A stretch of DNA of 44,531 nt from DATDYB01 sp036517115. Lineage in GTDB: Bacteria; Patescibacteriota; Minisyncoccia; Phycocordibacterales; PALSA-1337. The notes beneath the pieces were generated by a model. That model was given only the letters and a program-made list of their open reading frames with translations. It was not told the origin of the DNA and did not search any database. Shown one piece after another: positions 15,162 to 22,631 of this stretch. Position numbers and translations under genes: made by a program. Where the stretch lies: assembly GCA_036517115.1 (NCBI GenBank), contig DATDYB010000008.1:1-44531 (forward strand). The letters are read 5' to 3'. The stretch's first letter is position 1. Every line of letters begins with the position of its first letter.

Positions 15162-15848
15162 ATGAATCTAGAAATTTTATACGAAGACAACCACCTTATC
15201 GCCGTCAATAAACCGGCGGGGATTTTGGTGCAAGGAGATATAAGTGAGGAAGAGAATCTAATGGACAAGGTTAAGAAATATCTGAAGGAGAAATATAAAA
15301 AAGAAGGAAATGTGTTTCTCGGTCTTATTCATCGACTGGATCGCAATGTTTCAGGAATTGTACTCTTCGCGAAAACTTCAAAAGGCGCATCACGACTTTC
15401 TGAACAATTTAGAAACCATACGGTAGAGAAGATCTATCATGCGTGGGTGGAAGGAAAGCCGCCACAACAAACTGACACCCTGAAACATTTTTTAGTGAAA
15501 GATGAAAACAAAAACAAGACGGAAGTCTTTGAAAAAGAAGTTGTTGGTTCTCAATACGCAGAACTTACATACGAAATTACACCACACCCATCATTGTCCA
15601 ACACCGGATGTTGGACAAATAAAGAAGTAACGTTTTTGAAAGTAAAGCTTGGAACGGGGCGGTCGCACCAGATCCGTGCCCAGCTTGCGCATATTGGTTG
15701 TCCGATTGTCGGGGATGTAAAATATGGAGCGTCAAAGGCTCTCTCTGATCAATCGATCCTGCTTTCGGCAACGGAGCTTCGCTTCGATACAGCAACAGAG
15801 CCGAAAAGAGTCTCGTTAGTGGCTCCACTTCCGCAACTAAACATTTGA
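15162..15848 (+). CDS. RluA family pseudouridine synthase (second copy)
   Basis: The ATG at 15162 gives 228 residues; an ATG 21 bp upstream is also in frame. The catalytic motif is H-R-L-D-R with Asp60, preceded by N-K-P-A-G (residues 16-20), and G-R-S-H-Q-I-R follows later. It is a minimal RluA catalytic domain without an S4 domain, and is only distantly similar to the protein at 4740-5495. It probably modifies a different rRNA or tRNA uridine. A hairpin terminator precedes it and the folD promoter overlaps its 3' end. Confidence 0.93.
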   Translation: MNLEILYEDNHLIAVNKPAGILVQGDISEEENLMDKVKKYLKEKYKKEGNVFLGLIHRLDRNVSGIVLFAKTSKGASRLSEQFRNHTVEKIYHAWVEGKPPQQTDTLKHFLVKDENKNKTEVFEKEVVGSQYAELTYEITPHPSLSNTGCWTNKEVTFLKVKLGTGRSHQIRAQLAHIGCPIVGDVKYGASKALSDQSILLSATELRFDTATEPKRVSLVAPLPQLNI

Positions 15849-15874
15849 CTTTGCATAACATGATGTAGTATTAC
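15845..15874 (+). promoter_or_regulatory. Promoter of folD
   Basis: TTGACT, 18-nt spacer, TATTAC (TAGTAT at 15 nt is an alternative). The leader would be about 30 nt. Confidence 0.45.
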
Positions 15875-15907
15875 AGGGTGAGAACATTGTTCTAATAAAG
15901 GATACCT

Positions 15908-16774
15908 ATGGCAAAAATTCTTGATGGAAAAATTATTAAAGAAGAAGGGCTCCAGAGGCTCAAAAGTGAAATCGCGAAGCTTTCCAAAAAGCCTCTTTTA
16001 GCAATCATTCAGATCGACAATCGGCCGGACTCAACTGCCTACATCGCCCAGAAGAAAAAATTTGGCGAGGCAATCGGTGTGGATGTGTGGCATATCAAAC
16101 TTTCACCCGATGTGAACCAGCACGACCTTCTTAAAGAAATTGTGACGTTGAATAATGATCCGGTGGTGACAGGCATCATTATCCAGATTCCAATCCCGGC
16201 ACATCTAAATAGAGATATCATTATTAACCATATTGCACCTGGAAAAGATGTCGATGGACTGACGAAATCGAGCGTTGAGAAACTTGTGCGAGGAGAAAAC
16301 GATGGTCTCATACCCGCCACCACGAGAGGCATCATGACAATGCTCGATTACTACGCAATTCCGCTCAAGGGGACTGCGGTGGCGGTGTTGGGGCGATCCG
16401 ATCTTGTGGGGAAACCCACGGCACGGGCACTCAAAAACCGCGGGGCGATCGTCACGGTTTGCCACAGCCAAACACTGAATACGCAAGAGATTACGCGAAC
16501 GTCTAGTATTGTGGTGGTTGCCATCGGCAAACCGAAATTCATCACCAAGGACTATGTGTCGCAGGGCCAGGTTATTATCGACGTCGGCATTAACGTCGCC
16601 GAGAAAAGGCTCGAGGAAGAAATCGGTGGGTCGGGGATCGTCGGTGATGTTGATTTTGATGCTGTAAAAGATATCGTTGCGGCTATCTCCCCGGTGCCTG
16701 GAGGCGTGGGGCAAGTGACCGTGCTGTCATTATTTGAAAACGTGTTAAAGGCGCATCTGTACGCCAACAAGTAG
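15908..16774 (+). CDS. folD: Bifunctional methylenetetrahydrofolate dehydrogenase/cyclohydrolase
   Basis: The 288-residue protein interconverts 5,10-methylene-, 5,10-methenyl- and 10-formyl-tetrahydrofolate with NADP(H). It has the substrate-binding Y-x-x-x-K catalytic block (Y43, K47), the V-D-G-L segment and the Rossmann G-R-S-D-L-V-G-K-P motif. The C-terminal P-V-P-G-G-V-G motif is also present. AAAGGA lies 5 nt before the ATG, one of the clearer ribosome binding sites in the window. It links to glyA, thyA and folA further along in the one-carbon cycle. Confidence 0.96.
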   Translation: MAKILDGKIIKEEGLQRLKSEIAKLSKKPLLAIIQIDNRPDSTAYIAQKKKFGEAIGVDVWHIKLSPDVNQHDLLKEIVTLNNDPVVTGIIIQIPIPAHLNRDIIINHIAPGKDVDGLTKSSVEKLVRGENDGLIPATTRGIMTMLDYYAIPLKGTAVAVLGRSDLVGKPTARALKNRGAIVTVCHSQTLNTQEITRTSSIVVVAIGKPKFITKDYVSQGQVIIDVGINVAEKRLEEEIGGSGIVGDVDFDAVKDIVAAISPVPGGVGQVTVLSLFENVLKAHLYANK

Positions 16775-16778
16775 TCTA

Positions 16779-16851
16779 GCACCGGGTCATTCGATCCGGT
16801 TCGTCTACAGATGCCGTTGCCTACCCCAACGGCTTTTTTAATGCCCGGTGC
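16779..16851 (+). terminator. folD terminator within a nested stem structure
   Basis: A terminator hairpin (GCCGTTG/CAACGGC, 16813-16833, T6 tail) is preceded by a hairpin at 16781-16800. Both are enclosed by 8-bp arms (16779-16786 with 16844-16851). The outer arm competes with the first hairpin. Confidence 0.7.
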
Positions 16852-16951
16852 GACCTAAATTTCTTGCGAGTGAAACGAGTTTAGAAATTGGAAGTACTCT
16901 TTGTGGTGCACTATGGTAGAATGAAAATATATTAAAGCGTAACGAAAAAAT

Positions 16952-17725
16952 ATGAATGATATATTGAAAAATGACATTGTCAGAAAAATTGTGATCGCTT
17001 TCATCGTACTTTTAACGCTTTTCATGCTTGTCAGAACGTATAATGAATTCAAACGTGCTCCGTATATTGGCAAGGAGTCGGCAAGCCTCAATACTATTAA
17101 TGTGAGCGGTAAAGGAGAAGTGTTCGCCAAGCCCGATATTGCTACGTTTACCTTCACCATCCGTGAAGAAGCTACCACCATCACTGCTGCACAACAGAAA
17201 GTGACGACTAAGGAAGCCGCCGTACTCAAGTTTCTCAAGGGAGCTAGCATCGAAGAGCGTGATATTCAGACCACGAACTATTATATTTACCCACGATACA
17301 TCTATCGTCCGGTCACTACTGGGGAAGTAAAGGACGATCGAACTCTCGCTGGATACGAGGTGAGCCAGACCATGACAGTGAAGCTTCGCGCCATTGCACA
17401 ATCAGGGAAAATTTTGGGAGGCTTGGGTTCTATTGGAGTAAGCGATGTGTCAGGACTCAGCTTCACTGTTGATAAGCCTGATGCACTCATTGCAGAGGCG
17501 CGAGAGCAAGCGATCAAAGAAGCTAAAGATAAAGCGCGAGCACTTTCGAAACAGCTCGGTGTCCGCCTGGTCCGTATCGTTAATTTTAACGAGAGCGGCA
17601 CACCATCTTTACCTCCGTTTCCGATGTATGATCGAGCAATGGGCGGGGGAGGCGGATCTCCCACTGTACCGACGGGAGAAAACAAAATTACCTCGGAAAT
17701 TACCATCACCTACGAAATCCGCTAA
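16952..17725 (+). CDS. SIMPL domain (DUF541) protein
   Basis: The 257-residue protein has an N-terminal membrane anchor (about residues 13-30). The SIMPL/DUF541 domain starts at about residue 48 with the typical I-N-V-S-G-K-G-E-V-F-A-K-P-D sequence and runs to the C-terminus. The family includes YggE, and its molecular role is not settled, though it is linked to oxidative stress and oligomeric ring assemblies. The tail has a glycine-rich stretch (about 228-234) before a last beta strand. It is a single gene ahead of the secE promoter. Confidence 0.9.
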   Translation: MNDILKNDIVRKIVIAFIVLLTLFMLVRTYNEFKRAPYIGKESASLNTINVSGKGEVFAKPDIATFTFTIREEATTITAAQQKVTTKEAAVLKFLKGASIEERDIQTTNYYIYPRYIYRPVTTGEVKDDRTLAGYEVSQTMTVKLRAIAQSGKILGGLGSIGVSDVSGLSFTVDKPDALIAEAREQAIKEAKDKARALSKQLGVRLVRIVNFNESGTPSLPPFPMYDRAMGGGGGSPTVPTGENKITSEITITYEIR

Positions 17726-17729
17726 CCAT

Positions 17730-17757
17730 TTGACATTCTTACATACGAGAGTATAGT
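17730..17757 (+). promoter_or_regulatory. Promoter of secE-nusG-rplK
   Basis: TTGACA, 16-nt spacer, TATAGT, starting 4 bp after the SIMPL gene stop. Confidence 0.7.
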
Positions 17758-17768
17758 AATACTACATC

Positions 17769-17787
17769 ACCCCGGCAGGGGTTTTTT
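17769..17787 (+). terminator. Attenuator-like hairpin in the secE leader
   Basis: A 5-bp GC-rich stem (ACCCC/GGGGT, loop GGCA) followed by T6 lies between the predicted transcription start (about 17764) and the secE ATG. It could act as an early terminator of the secE-nusG operon. Confidence 0.5.
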
Positions 17788-17802
17788 AGTAAAAGAAAAC
17801 CT

Positions 17803-17979
17803 ATGAAATTAATAGAATATATCAAGGAAACAAAGGGAGAATTGAAACATGTAAGCTGGCCGACTCGAAAACAGGCGCTTATGTATACAGTGACGATTAT
17901 CGTCGTATCAGTCGTTACGGCAGCGTTTCTCGGATTCTTCGATTACCTCTTCTCACTCCTTCTTGGCAAGATTATTTAA
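17803..17979 (+). CDS. secE: Preprotein translocase subunit SecE
   Basis: This 58-residue protein has the SecE layout. An amphipathic N-terminal helix ends in the conserved V-S-W-P-T-R motif (residues 18-23), and one membrane helix (about 28-52) follows. SecE clamps the two halves of the SecY channel. It is followed after 62 bp by nusG and then rplK, the classic bacterial order. The single-helix form is the usual one outside Proteobacteria. The length and motif are both as expected. Confidence 0.95.
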   Translation: MKLIEYIKETKGELKHVSWPTRKQALMYTVTIIVVSVVTAAFLGFFDYLFSLLLGKII

Positions 17980-18041
17980 TAAATTTAATTTTTGGGTTTT
18001 CGGTCTAAACACTCGAGGTTAACCGCTAAACCCTTCTCATT

Positions 18042-18587
18042 ATGGCAAAACAACAAAGTACAGGAGAGAGACATTGGTACGCTATCCATACCTACGCGGG
18101 ATATGAAAATGCGGTCGCACGTAATCTAAAGCAGCGCATTGAATCCTTGGCGATGGAGAACAAGATCTTCAATGTTATCGTTCCAACAGAAAAAAAGATC
18201 AAGATCAAAGCGGGCAAGCGCGTTGAGGAAGAAGAAAAGATCTATCCCGGCTACATTCTGGTGGACATGATCGTGGCGGACGACTCATGGTTCGTGGTGC
18301 GTAACACACCTCGCGTGACGGGGTTCGTCGGCGCCGGGATCTATCCCGTACCTCTTGATCCTAAGGAAGTGGAAGGACTCTTTAGTCGAATGAACGCAGC
18401 TACCGCGAAACATAAGATCGATCTGCAGGTGGATGACGCGATTACGATTGTTGACGGACCGTTTAAAGATCTTGAAGGTAAAGTAAGCGAAGTCGATGAT
18501 AATCGCGGGAAAATTAAGGTTCTTGTCTCGATGTTCGGCCGGGAGACGCCTGTGGAGCTGGACTTCTTGCAAGTTAAGAAAATTTAA
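18042..18587 (+). CDS. nusG: Transcription termination/antitermination protein NusG
   Basis: The 181-residue protein has the NGN domain (about residues 10-118), which binds the RNA polymerase clamp. The W-Y-A-I-H-T-Y-A-G-Y-E start and the Y-P-G-Y-I-L-V motif are present. The C-terminal KOW domain (about 128-179) contains V-D-G-P-F-K-D-L-E-G-K-V. It couples polymerase to Rho or the ribosome. It sits between secE and rplK. A hairpin with a T-run in the operon leader would be a natural target for NusG feedback, but that is inference. Confidence 0.96.
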   Translation: MAKQQSTGERHWYAIHTYAGYENAVARNLKQRIESLAMENKIFNVIVPTEKKIKIKAGKRVEEEEKIYPGYILVDMIVADDSWFVVRNTPRVTGFVGAGIYPVPLDPKEVEGLFSRMNAATAKHKIDLQVDDAITIVDGPFKDLEGKVSEVDDNRGKIKVLVSMFGRETPVELDFLQVKKI

Positions 18588-18632
18588 AGTAATGTTCCAG
18601 TAGCCTCATGCTTCTAGGGGTATATAAAAACT

Positions 18633-19055
18633 ATGGCTAAAAAAATAACTAAAAAACTAAAACTCGTCATCCCAGCAGGGAAGGCGAACCCAGCACCTCC
18701 AGTAGGACCTGCGCTTGGTCAGGCTGGTGTTAACATTGGTGAATTCGTAAAGCGATTCAACGATGCTACTAAAACGATGGTGGGAGATATCGTGCCTGTC
18801 GAAATTTCAGTATATGAAGATCGAACCTTTGACTTCGTACTCAAAACTCCTCCCGCATCCAGCCTTATCCTCAAAGCATTGAAACAGGAAAAAGGTTCAG
18901 GAAAACCTAATACTGCGAAGATAGGAACGATCACTAAAGCTCAACTTAAAGAAATTGCCGAAAAGAAAATGCCGGATTTGAATGCGAATGATATTGACGC
19001 GGCAATGAAGATTATTGCGGGATCGGCACGAAGCATGGGCGTGGATGTAAGATAA
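18633..19055 (+). CDS. rplK: 50S ribosomal protein uL11
   Basis: The 140-residue protein has the N-terminal K-L-V-I-P-A-G-K-A-N-P-A-P-P-V-G-P-A-L-G signature. The C-terminal rRNA-binding domain ends in G-S-A-R-S-M-G-V. uL11 forms the GTPase-associated centre and the stringent-response site. It closes the secE-nusG-rplK unit. The usual partner rplA (uL1) does not follow; instead a terminator and a large inverted-repeat element come next. Confidence 0.96.
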   Translation: MAKKITKKLKLVIPAGKANPAPPVGPALGQAGVNIGEFVKRFNDATKTMVGDIVPVEISVYEDRTFDFVLKTPPASSLILKALKQEKGSGKPNTAKIGTITKAQLKEIAEKKMPDLNANDIDAAMKIIAGSARSMGVDVR

Positions 19056-19064
19056 AAATCACTT

Positions 19065-19212
19065 GGAATCAATTCAAAAAGAAACGCATAAAACCGGCCA
19101 GCGCCGGTTTTTGCATCAACCTCAGCTCGCTGCCGTCAAGAGCCTTCGCCGACTCAGGTCATTGACGGACCAGGCCAGCTTCGCTTCCGGATGTTCTTTT
19201 TGAATTGATTCC
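19065..19212. repeat. 148-bp element with perfect 19-bp terminal inverted repeats
   Basis: The ends (19065-19083 and 19194-19212) are perfect 19-bp inverted repeats. The interior holds the rplK terminator (19090-19112) and further GC-rich hairpins but no coding frame. It has the form of a MITE. I see no clear target-site duplication. Confidence 0.75.
19090..19112 (+). terminator. Terminator of rplK
   Basis: 9-bp stem (AAAACCGGC with GCCGGTTTT), CAGC loop, T-rich end. Confidence 0.85.
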
Positions 19213-19234
19213 TCGCTCTTGTCGTCAGCTTAAA

Positions 19235-19262
19235 TTGAACATTCTCTATTAGAGGGTATAAT
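19235..19262 (+). promoter_or_regulatory. Promoter of the dCMP deaminase gene
   Basis: TTGAAC, 16-nt spacer, TATAAT, ending 10 nt before the ATG. Confidence 0.65.
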
Positions 19263-19272
19263 TGATTTAATT

Positions 19273-19806
19273 ATGAAAGCTAAAGCGAAGAAACAAATAA
19301 AACAACCAAAACCCATTAAAAGCCCTCTGTACATCAGACCTTCATGGGACGAATATTTCCTTAATATCATGAAAATGGTGGGGGGCAGGGCAACCTGCGA
19401 CCGAGGGCGTTCTGGCTGTGTTATTGTCAAAAACAAACATATTCTTACGACAGGCTACGTGGGGTCACCGATCGGGACTTCTCATTGTGATGAAGACGGA
19501 CATGAAATGCATGAGGTGATTCATGAAGATGGTACGAAATCAAAACATTGTATACGTACCATTCACGCCGAACAAAATGCTATTGTTCAGGCGGCACGTA
19601 TGGGCATCGCCCTTGAGGGTTCGACCATGTATTGCAACATGTTGCCGTGCTATGTGTGCGCTAAAATGATCATCAATGCGGGGATAAAAAGAGTGGTTGC
19701 CAACAAGGACTATCATGCAAGTGAAAAAAGTAAAAAGATTTTTAAAGAAGCGGGCATCCAGTGCGAGCTCATTCATCAAGAGATTGAGAACTATAGCAAC
19801 ATGTAA
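19273..19806 (+). CDS. Deoxycytidylate (dCMP) deaminase family protein
   Basis: The 177-residue protein has the zinc-dependent cytidine/dCMP deaminase signature H-A-E (H98, E100) and P-C-x-x-C (C126, C129). An upstream segment with extra His/Cys residues (about 71-92) is typical of the ComEB/dCMP deaminase group, where it binds a second zinc. It would convert dCMP to dUMP, the substrate of the thymidylate synthase encoded at 20641-21585. A lysine-rich N-terminal extension of about 15 residues is present. It is followed closely by a MazG-like gene. Confidence 0.9.
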   Translation: MKAKAKKQIKQPKPIKSPLYIRPSWDEYFLNIMKMVGGRATCDRGRSGCVIVKNKHILTTGYVGSPIGTSHCDEDGHEMHEVIHEDGTKSKHCIRTIHAEQNAIVQAARMGIALEGSTMYCNMLPCYVCAKMIINAGIKRVVANKDYHASEKSKKIFKEAGIQCELIHQEIENYSNM

Positions 19807-19807
19807 C

Positions 19808-20110
19808 ATGGCCGATCTTAAGAAACTACAGAAAGAAATATTCGATAATAAAGTTAGAAAAGGGTTCAATACTACCGACATTCATCTTGAGTTTTGTTAT
19901 TTGCACGAGGAACTCGCGGAAGCGTTTCGTGCCTATCACACCAAAGCTCCCAATCTTCCCGACGAGCTTGCTGATGTCGCCATTTTTCTCCTTGGTATCT
20001 CGGAAATATTAGGGGTGGATTTAGAAAAGGAAATTGCCCGTAAAGTAAACCAAAATAAAAGCCGTAAAGTTACAAAACTTAACGGCGTTGTGGTGCACGC
20101 GACAAACTAA
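19808..20110 (+). CDS. MazG-like nucleotide pyrophosphohydrolase
   Basis: From the ATG at 19808, one base after the upstream stop codon, the product has 100 residues. It has the all-alpha MazG/phosphoribosyl-ATP pyrophosphatase pattern: E-E-L-A-E-A in the first helix pair and P-D-E-L-A-D-V-A-I-F in the second, which supply the acidic metal ligands. The substrate is probably a (d)NTP, and dUTP or dCTP clean-up would fit the neighbours. Its 3' end overlaps the convergent folA gene by 4 bp. Confidence 0.82.
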   Translation: MADLKKLQKEIFDNKVRKGFNTTDIHLEFCYLHEELAEAFRAYHTKAPNLPDELADVAIFLLGISEILGVDLEKEIARKVNQNKSRKVTKLNGVVVHATN

Positions 20111-20586
20111 GCTCTAAGGTACTTCTTGAAGGTTAGAACGTAAGGAATTTTTTCATTTGCCTCGCGCCTCTCTTCTTTCTCTACTTTCCATTGCTGGACA
20201 TTGATGGCTGGAAAATAAGTATCTCCCTCAAACTCCGCCTCAATCTCGGTAAGGTACAAGACGTCGGCATGGGGGAGGAATGCTTCATATACTTTCGCTC
20301 CGCCTATGATGACGATTTCTCCTTGTGCCCCAAGCTTTAAAACCTCCTCTACTGAATGAACAATGACACATGCTTCTTTGGCAAATCCCATATCGCTCGT
20401 AAGGACGACGTTGGTTCGCCCAGGCAACGCTTTGCCGAGTGATTCAAATGTCTTCCTGCCCATAACGATAGGCTTTCCCATAGTGATTTCTCTAAAGTAC
20501 TTTCCGTCTACCGGTTTTCCCCATGGCATGGCATTATTGCTTCCGATAAGGAAATTCTTGTCGATTGCTGCAATCATTGAGATCAT
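20107..20586 (-). CDS. folA: Dihydrofolate reductase
   Basis: The 159-residue protein is a standard DHFR, regenerating tetrahydrofolate with NADPH after thymidylate synthesis. It shows the start M-I-A-A-I-D-K-N-F-L-I-G, the N-x-M-P-W substrate loop, and G-R-K-T-F-E-S-L for NADPH binding. I-I-G-G-A-K-V-Y and the late Y-L-T-E-I motif are also present. It is downstream of thyA on the same strand, separated by a terminator-like hairpin at 20611-20636. The pair thyA-folA is a common bacterial arrangement. Confidence 0.95.
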   Translation of the reverse strand: MISMIAAIDKNFLIGSNNAMPWGKPVDGKYFREITMGKPIVMGRKTFESLGKALPGRTNVVLTSDMGFAKEACVIVHSVEEVLKLGAQGEIVIIGGAKVYEAFLPHADVLYLTEIEAEFEGDTYFPAINVQQWKVEKEERREANEKIPYVLTFKKYLRA

Positions 20587-20610
20587 TGCATCAGTATATA
20601 GTGTTCGAAT

Positions 20611-20636
20611 AAAAAAGTCCGCTTGGCGGCGGACTT
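20611..20636 (-). terminator. Terminator between thyA and folA
   Basis: On the minus strand: 8-bp stem (AAGTCCGC/GCGGACTT) followed by T6. It overlies the start of the intergenic gap, so folA may depend on read-through. Confidence 0.7.
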
Positions 20637-20640
20637 GTGG

Positions 20641-21585
20641 CTATACAGCGATTGGTGCTTTGATCGGTGGGTGAGGGTTGTACCCTACAAGTTCGAAGTC
20701 CTCGATCGTAAAATCCTCGATATTTTTTACGTTCTGATTGAGCTTCATGATAGGCATCTTGCGCGGCTTTCTCTTAAGCTGTTCACGTGCTTGTTTGAAG
20801 TGATTGGAATAGATGTGTGTGTCACCTCCAGTCCAAACAAATTCACCGAGCCCTAAACCGCATACTTGAGCGAGCATGATGGTCAACAGAGAATATGAGG
20901 CGATATTAAAGGGTACTCCCAAAAATGTGTCACAGCTTCTTTGGTAGAGCTGGCAAGAAAGCTTGCCGTCCGCTACATAAAACTGAAAAAGGCAGTGGCA
21001 AGGAGGAAGTCCTGCTTTCGCCATTTCCTCGATATCCGCAACGTTCCATGCACAGACAATCATCCGTCTCGAGTCAGGACTCTTCCTGAGTTGTTCGATG
21101 ATAGCCTTGATTTGATTGACATGGGTGCCGTCTGGCTTTGGCCAAGAGATCCACTGATAGCCATATACCGGTCCAAGCTCGCCCCATTTCTTTGCAAACT
21201 TTTTGTCTGCTTTGATGTTGGTCACAAACTCCGCGATACCGGTGTTCCACTCTTCGCTGTTGGAAGGGGGGACAACCTTGCTGTGCGCTTGGAGATATGC
21301 CTTATATGGCCATTCGTTCCAAATGCTTACGCCGTTATCCACTAGATATTTGATGTTGGTATCTCCCTTAAGAAACCACAAAAGTTCGTGCACGATCATT
21401 TTGAAAGGCACCTTTTTTGTAGTCAAAAGAGGAAATCCTTTTGTGAGATCGAACCTCATTTGTACTCCGAAGACACTTTTGGTTCCTGTGCCAGTCCGGT
21501 CGGTCTTCGTCGCACCTTTTTTTAAAATGTGCGCCAGTAGATCGAGATATTCCTTGTCAGCGTGTTTATTATGTTCTAGTTTCAT
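20641..21585 (-). CDS. thyA: Thymidylate synthase (ThyA type)
   Basis: The 314-residue enzyme methylates dUMP to dTMP using methylene-tetrahydrofolate. It has the phosphate-binding R-T-G-T-G motif near residue 22 and the catalytic cysteine in P-P-C-H-C. R-S-C-D-T-F-L-G-V-P-F-N-I-A-S-Y and the C-terminal P-P-I-K-A-P-I-A-V are also present. It is slightly longer than the 264-residue E. coli enzyme through a mid-protein insert. On the minus strand a TATAAT box lies about 70 nt upstream (21656-21661). It is part of the thymidylate block. Confidence 0.96.
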   Translation of the reverse strand: MKLEHNKHADKEYLDLLAHILKKGATKTDRTGTGTKSVFGVQMRFDLTKGFPLLTTKKVPFKMIVHELLWFLKGDTNIKYLVDNGVSIWNEWPYKAYLQAHSKVVPPSNSEEWNTGIAEFVTNIKADKKFAKKWGELGPVYGYQWISWPKPDGTHVNQIKAIIEQLRKSPDSRRMIVCAWNVADIEEMAKAGLPPCHCLFQFYVADGKLSCQLYQRSCDTFLGVPFNIASYSLLTIMLAQVCGLGLGEFVWTGGDTHIYSNHFKQAREQLKRKPRKMPIMKLNQNVKNIEDFTIEDFELVGYNPHPPIKAPIAV

Positions 21586-21754
21586 ACTTTATTGAGTCTA
21601 GGAAAACTTTATGCTTCTTGATAATAAAAGGCAAGTAAGGATCAATATTGTCTGGATTATAGCATCACTATTTAGACGTGTGCAGTTGACCGATTCGCTG
21701 TTGTAACTTACGCTATAGCCAGATTGTCAGTAAACAACCAACCAAAGGAGCCAT

Positions 21755-22489
21755 ATGGTTCTCGGAAAAGCAGACCTCCTACGCCACATCGAGGCGGGAG
21801 AAATTATCGTCGATCCGCTGGATAAACGAAACATCAAGGGCGCATCGATTGATGTCAGTCTTGGGCAATATTATTTTCGGATGCAAGCTGCTCTGACGTA
21901 TCAATCTCGTCGGCATGCATATCGAAATATTTACGCGCCGGATGCGGGACGGTCACTGTGGGGTAAATACCTCAAAGCGGAAACCCTTCGCGAATCGATT
22001 CAGAGGATGGAAGTGGAAGAAAAGAGCACACTCGCTTTTTTTGAAGGCATTCATCCGGACGAAAAGGTCATTATGATGCATCCTGACGAAACAATTCTAG
22101 CGCATACCCACGAGTTCGTGGGCAGCACTAAACGCTTCGTGGGAGTTATAACCACCCGTTCCACGCCCGGTCGACAGGCTGTCGAAATCAAACCGGTACT
22201 CTGGGGAGATCCTGGATTCATCGGGCGATGGACACTTGTCGTCAATAATCCAACACCCTTCATCACGCCCATTGTTGTGGGTCGCCGATTGCCGCAGATT
22301 TTCTTTCTCGAGGTCAAGGGCGAGACCGAAGATTATGGGATTGAAGCGGAGGGAGGAAAATACCAAGTCGCCGCTACTCTCGAGGAGCTGAAGCGAAAGT
22401 GGAATCCTGACGACATACTTCCTAAGATGCACAAGGACAGAGAAGTCGATCGTGCCAAAGATCTCTTCTTCGTGCATAACGGATTTTAA
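21755..22489 (+). CDS. dCTP deaminase/dUTPase family protein
   Basis: The 244-residue protein matches the trimeric dCTP deaminase/dUTPase fold. It has an N-terminal S-I-D-V-S-L-G strand and a T-R-S-T-P-G-R motif where dCTP deaminase has R-S-S-x-x-R. D-P-G-F-I-G-R-W-T-L, the conserved turn, is also present. It would supply dUMP/dUTP for thymidylate synthesis, or hydrolyse dUTP. The central insert of about 40 residues makes it longer than typical Dcd (about 190). AAAGGAG lies 4 nt before the ATG. Whether it is a deaminase, a dUTPase or both cannot be settled by eye. Confidence 0.82.
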   Translation: MVLGKADLLRHIEAGEIIVDPLDKRNIKGASIDVSLGQYYFRMQAALTYQSRRHAYRNIYAPDAGRSLWGKYLKAETLRESIQRMEVEEKSTLAFFEGIHPDEKVIMMHPDETILAHTHEFVGSTKRFVGVITTRSTPGRQAVEIKPVLWGDPGFIGRWTLVVNNPTPFITPIVVGRRLPQIFFLEVKGETEDYGIEAEGGKYQVAATLEELKRKWNPDDILPKMHKDREVDRAKDLFFVHNGF

Positions 22490-22495
22490 AGTCAC

Positions 22496-22521
22496 GTTGC
22501 AGCTCATCACTGCAACTTTTT
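22496..22521 (+). terminator. Terminator of the dCTP deaminase gene
   Basis: 7-bp stem (GTTGCAG/CTGCAAC) followed by T5. Confidence 0.8.
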
Positions 22522-22530
22522 AATATCAAA

Positions 22531-22559
22531 TTGTTTTTATTGTCCCACATTGCTACAAT
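22531..22559 (+). promoter_or_regulatory. Promoter of glyA
   Basis: TTGTTT, 17-nt spacer, TACAAT, with a leader of about 65 nt. Confidence 0.55.
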
Positions 22560-22631
22560 GCAGCTACTAAAATACTACGATGATTTGACGTGCGTACAAC
22601 TGAATTTCATTACTATCTAACTTTTTTCATC

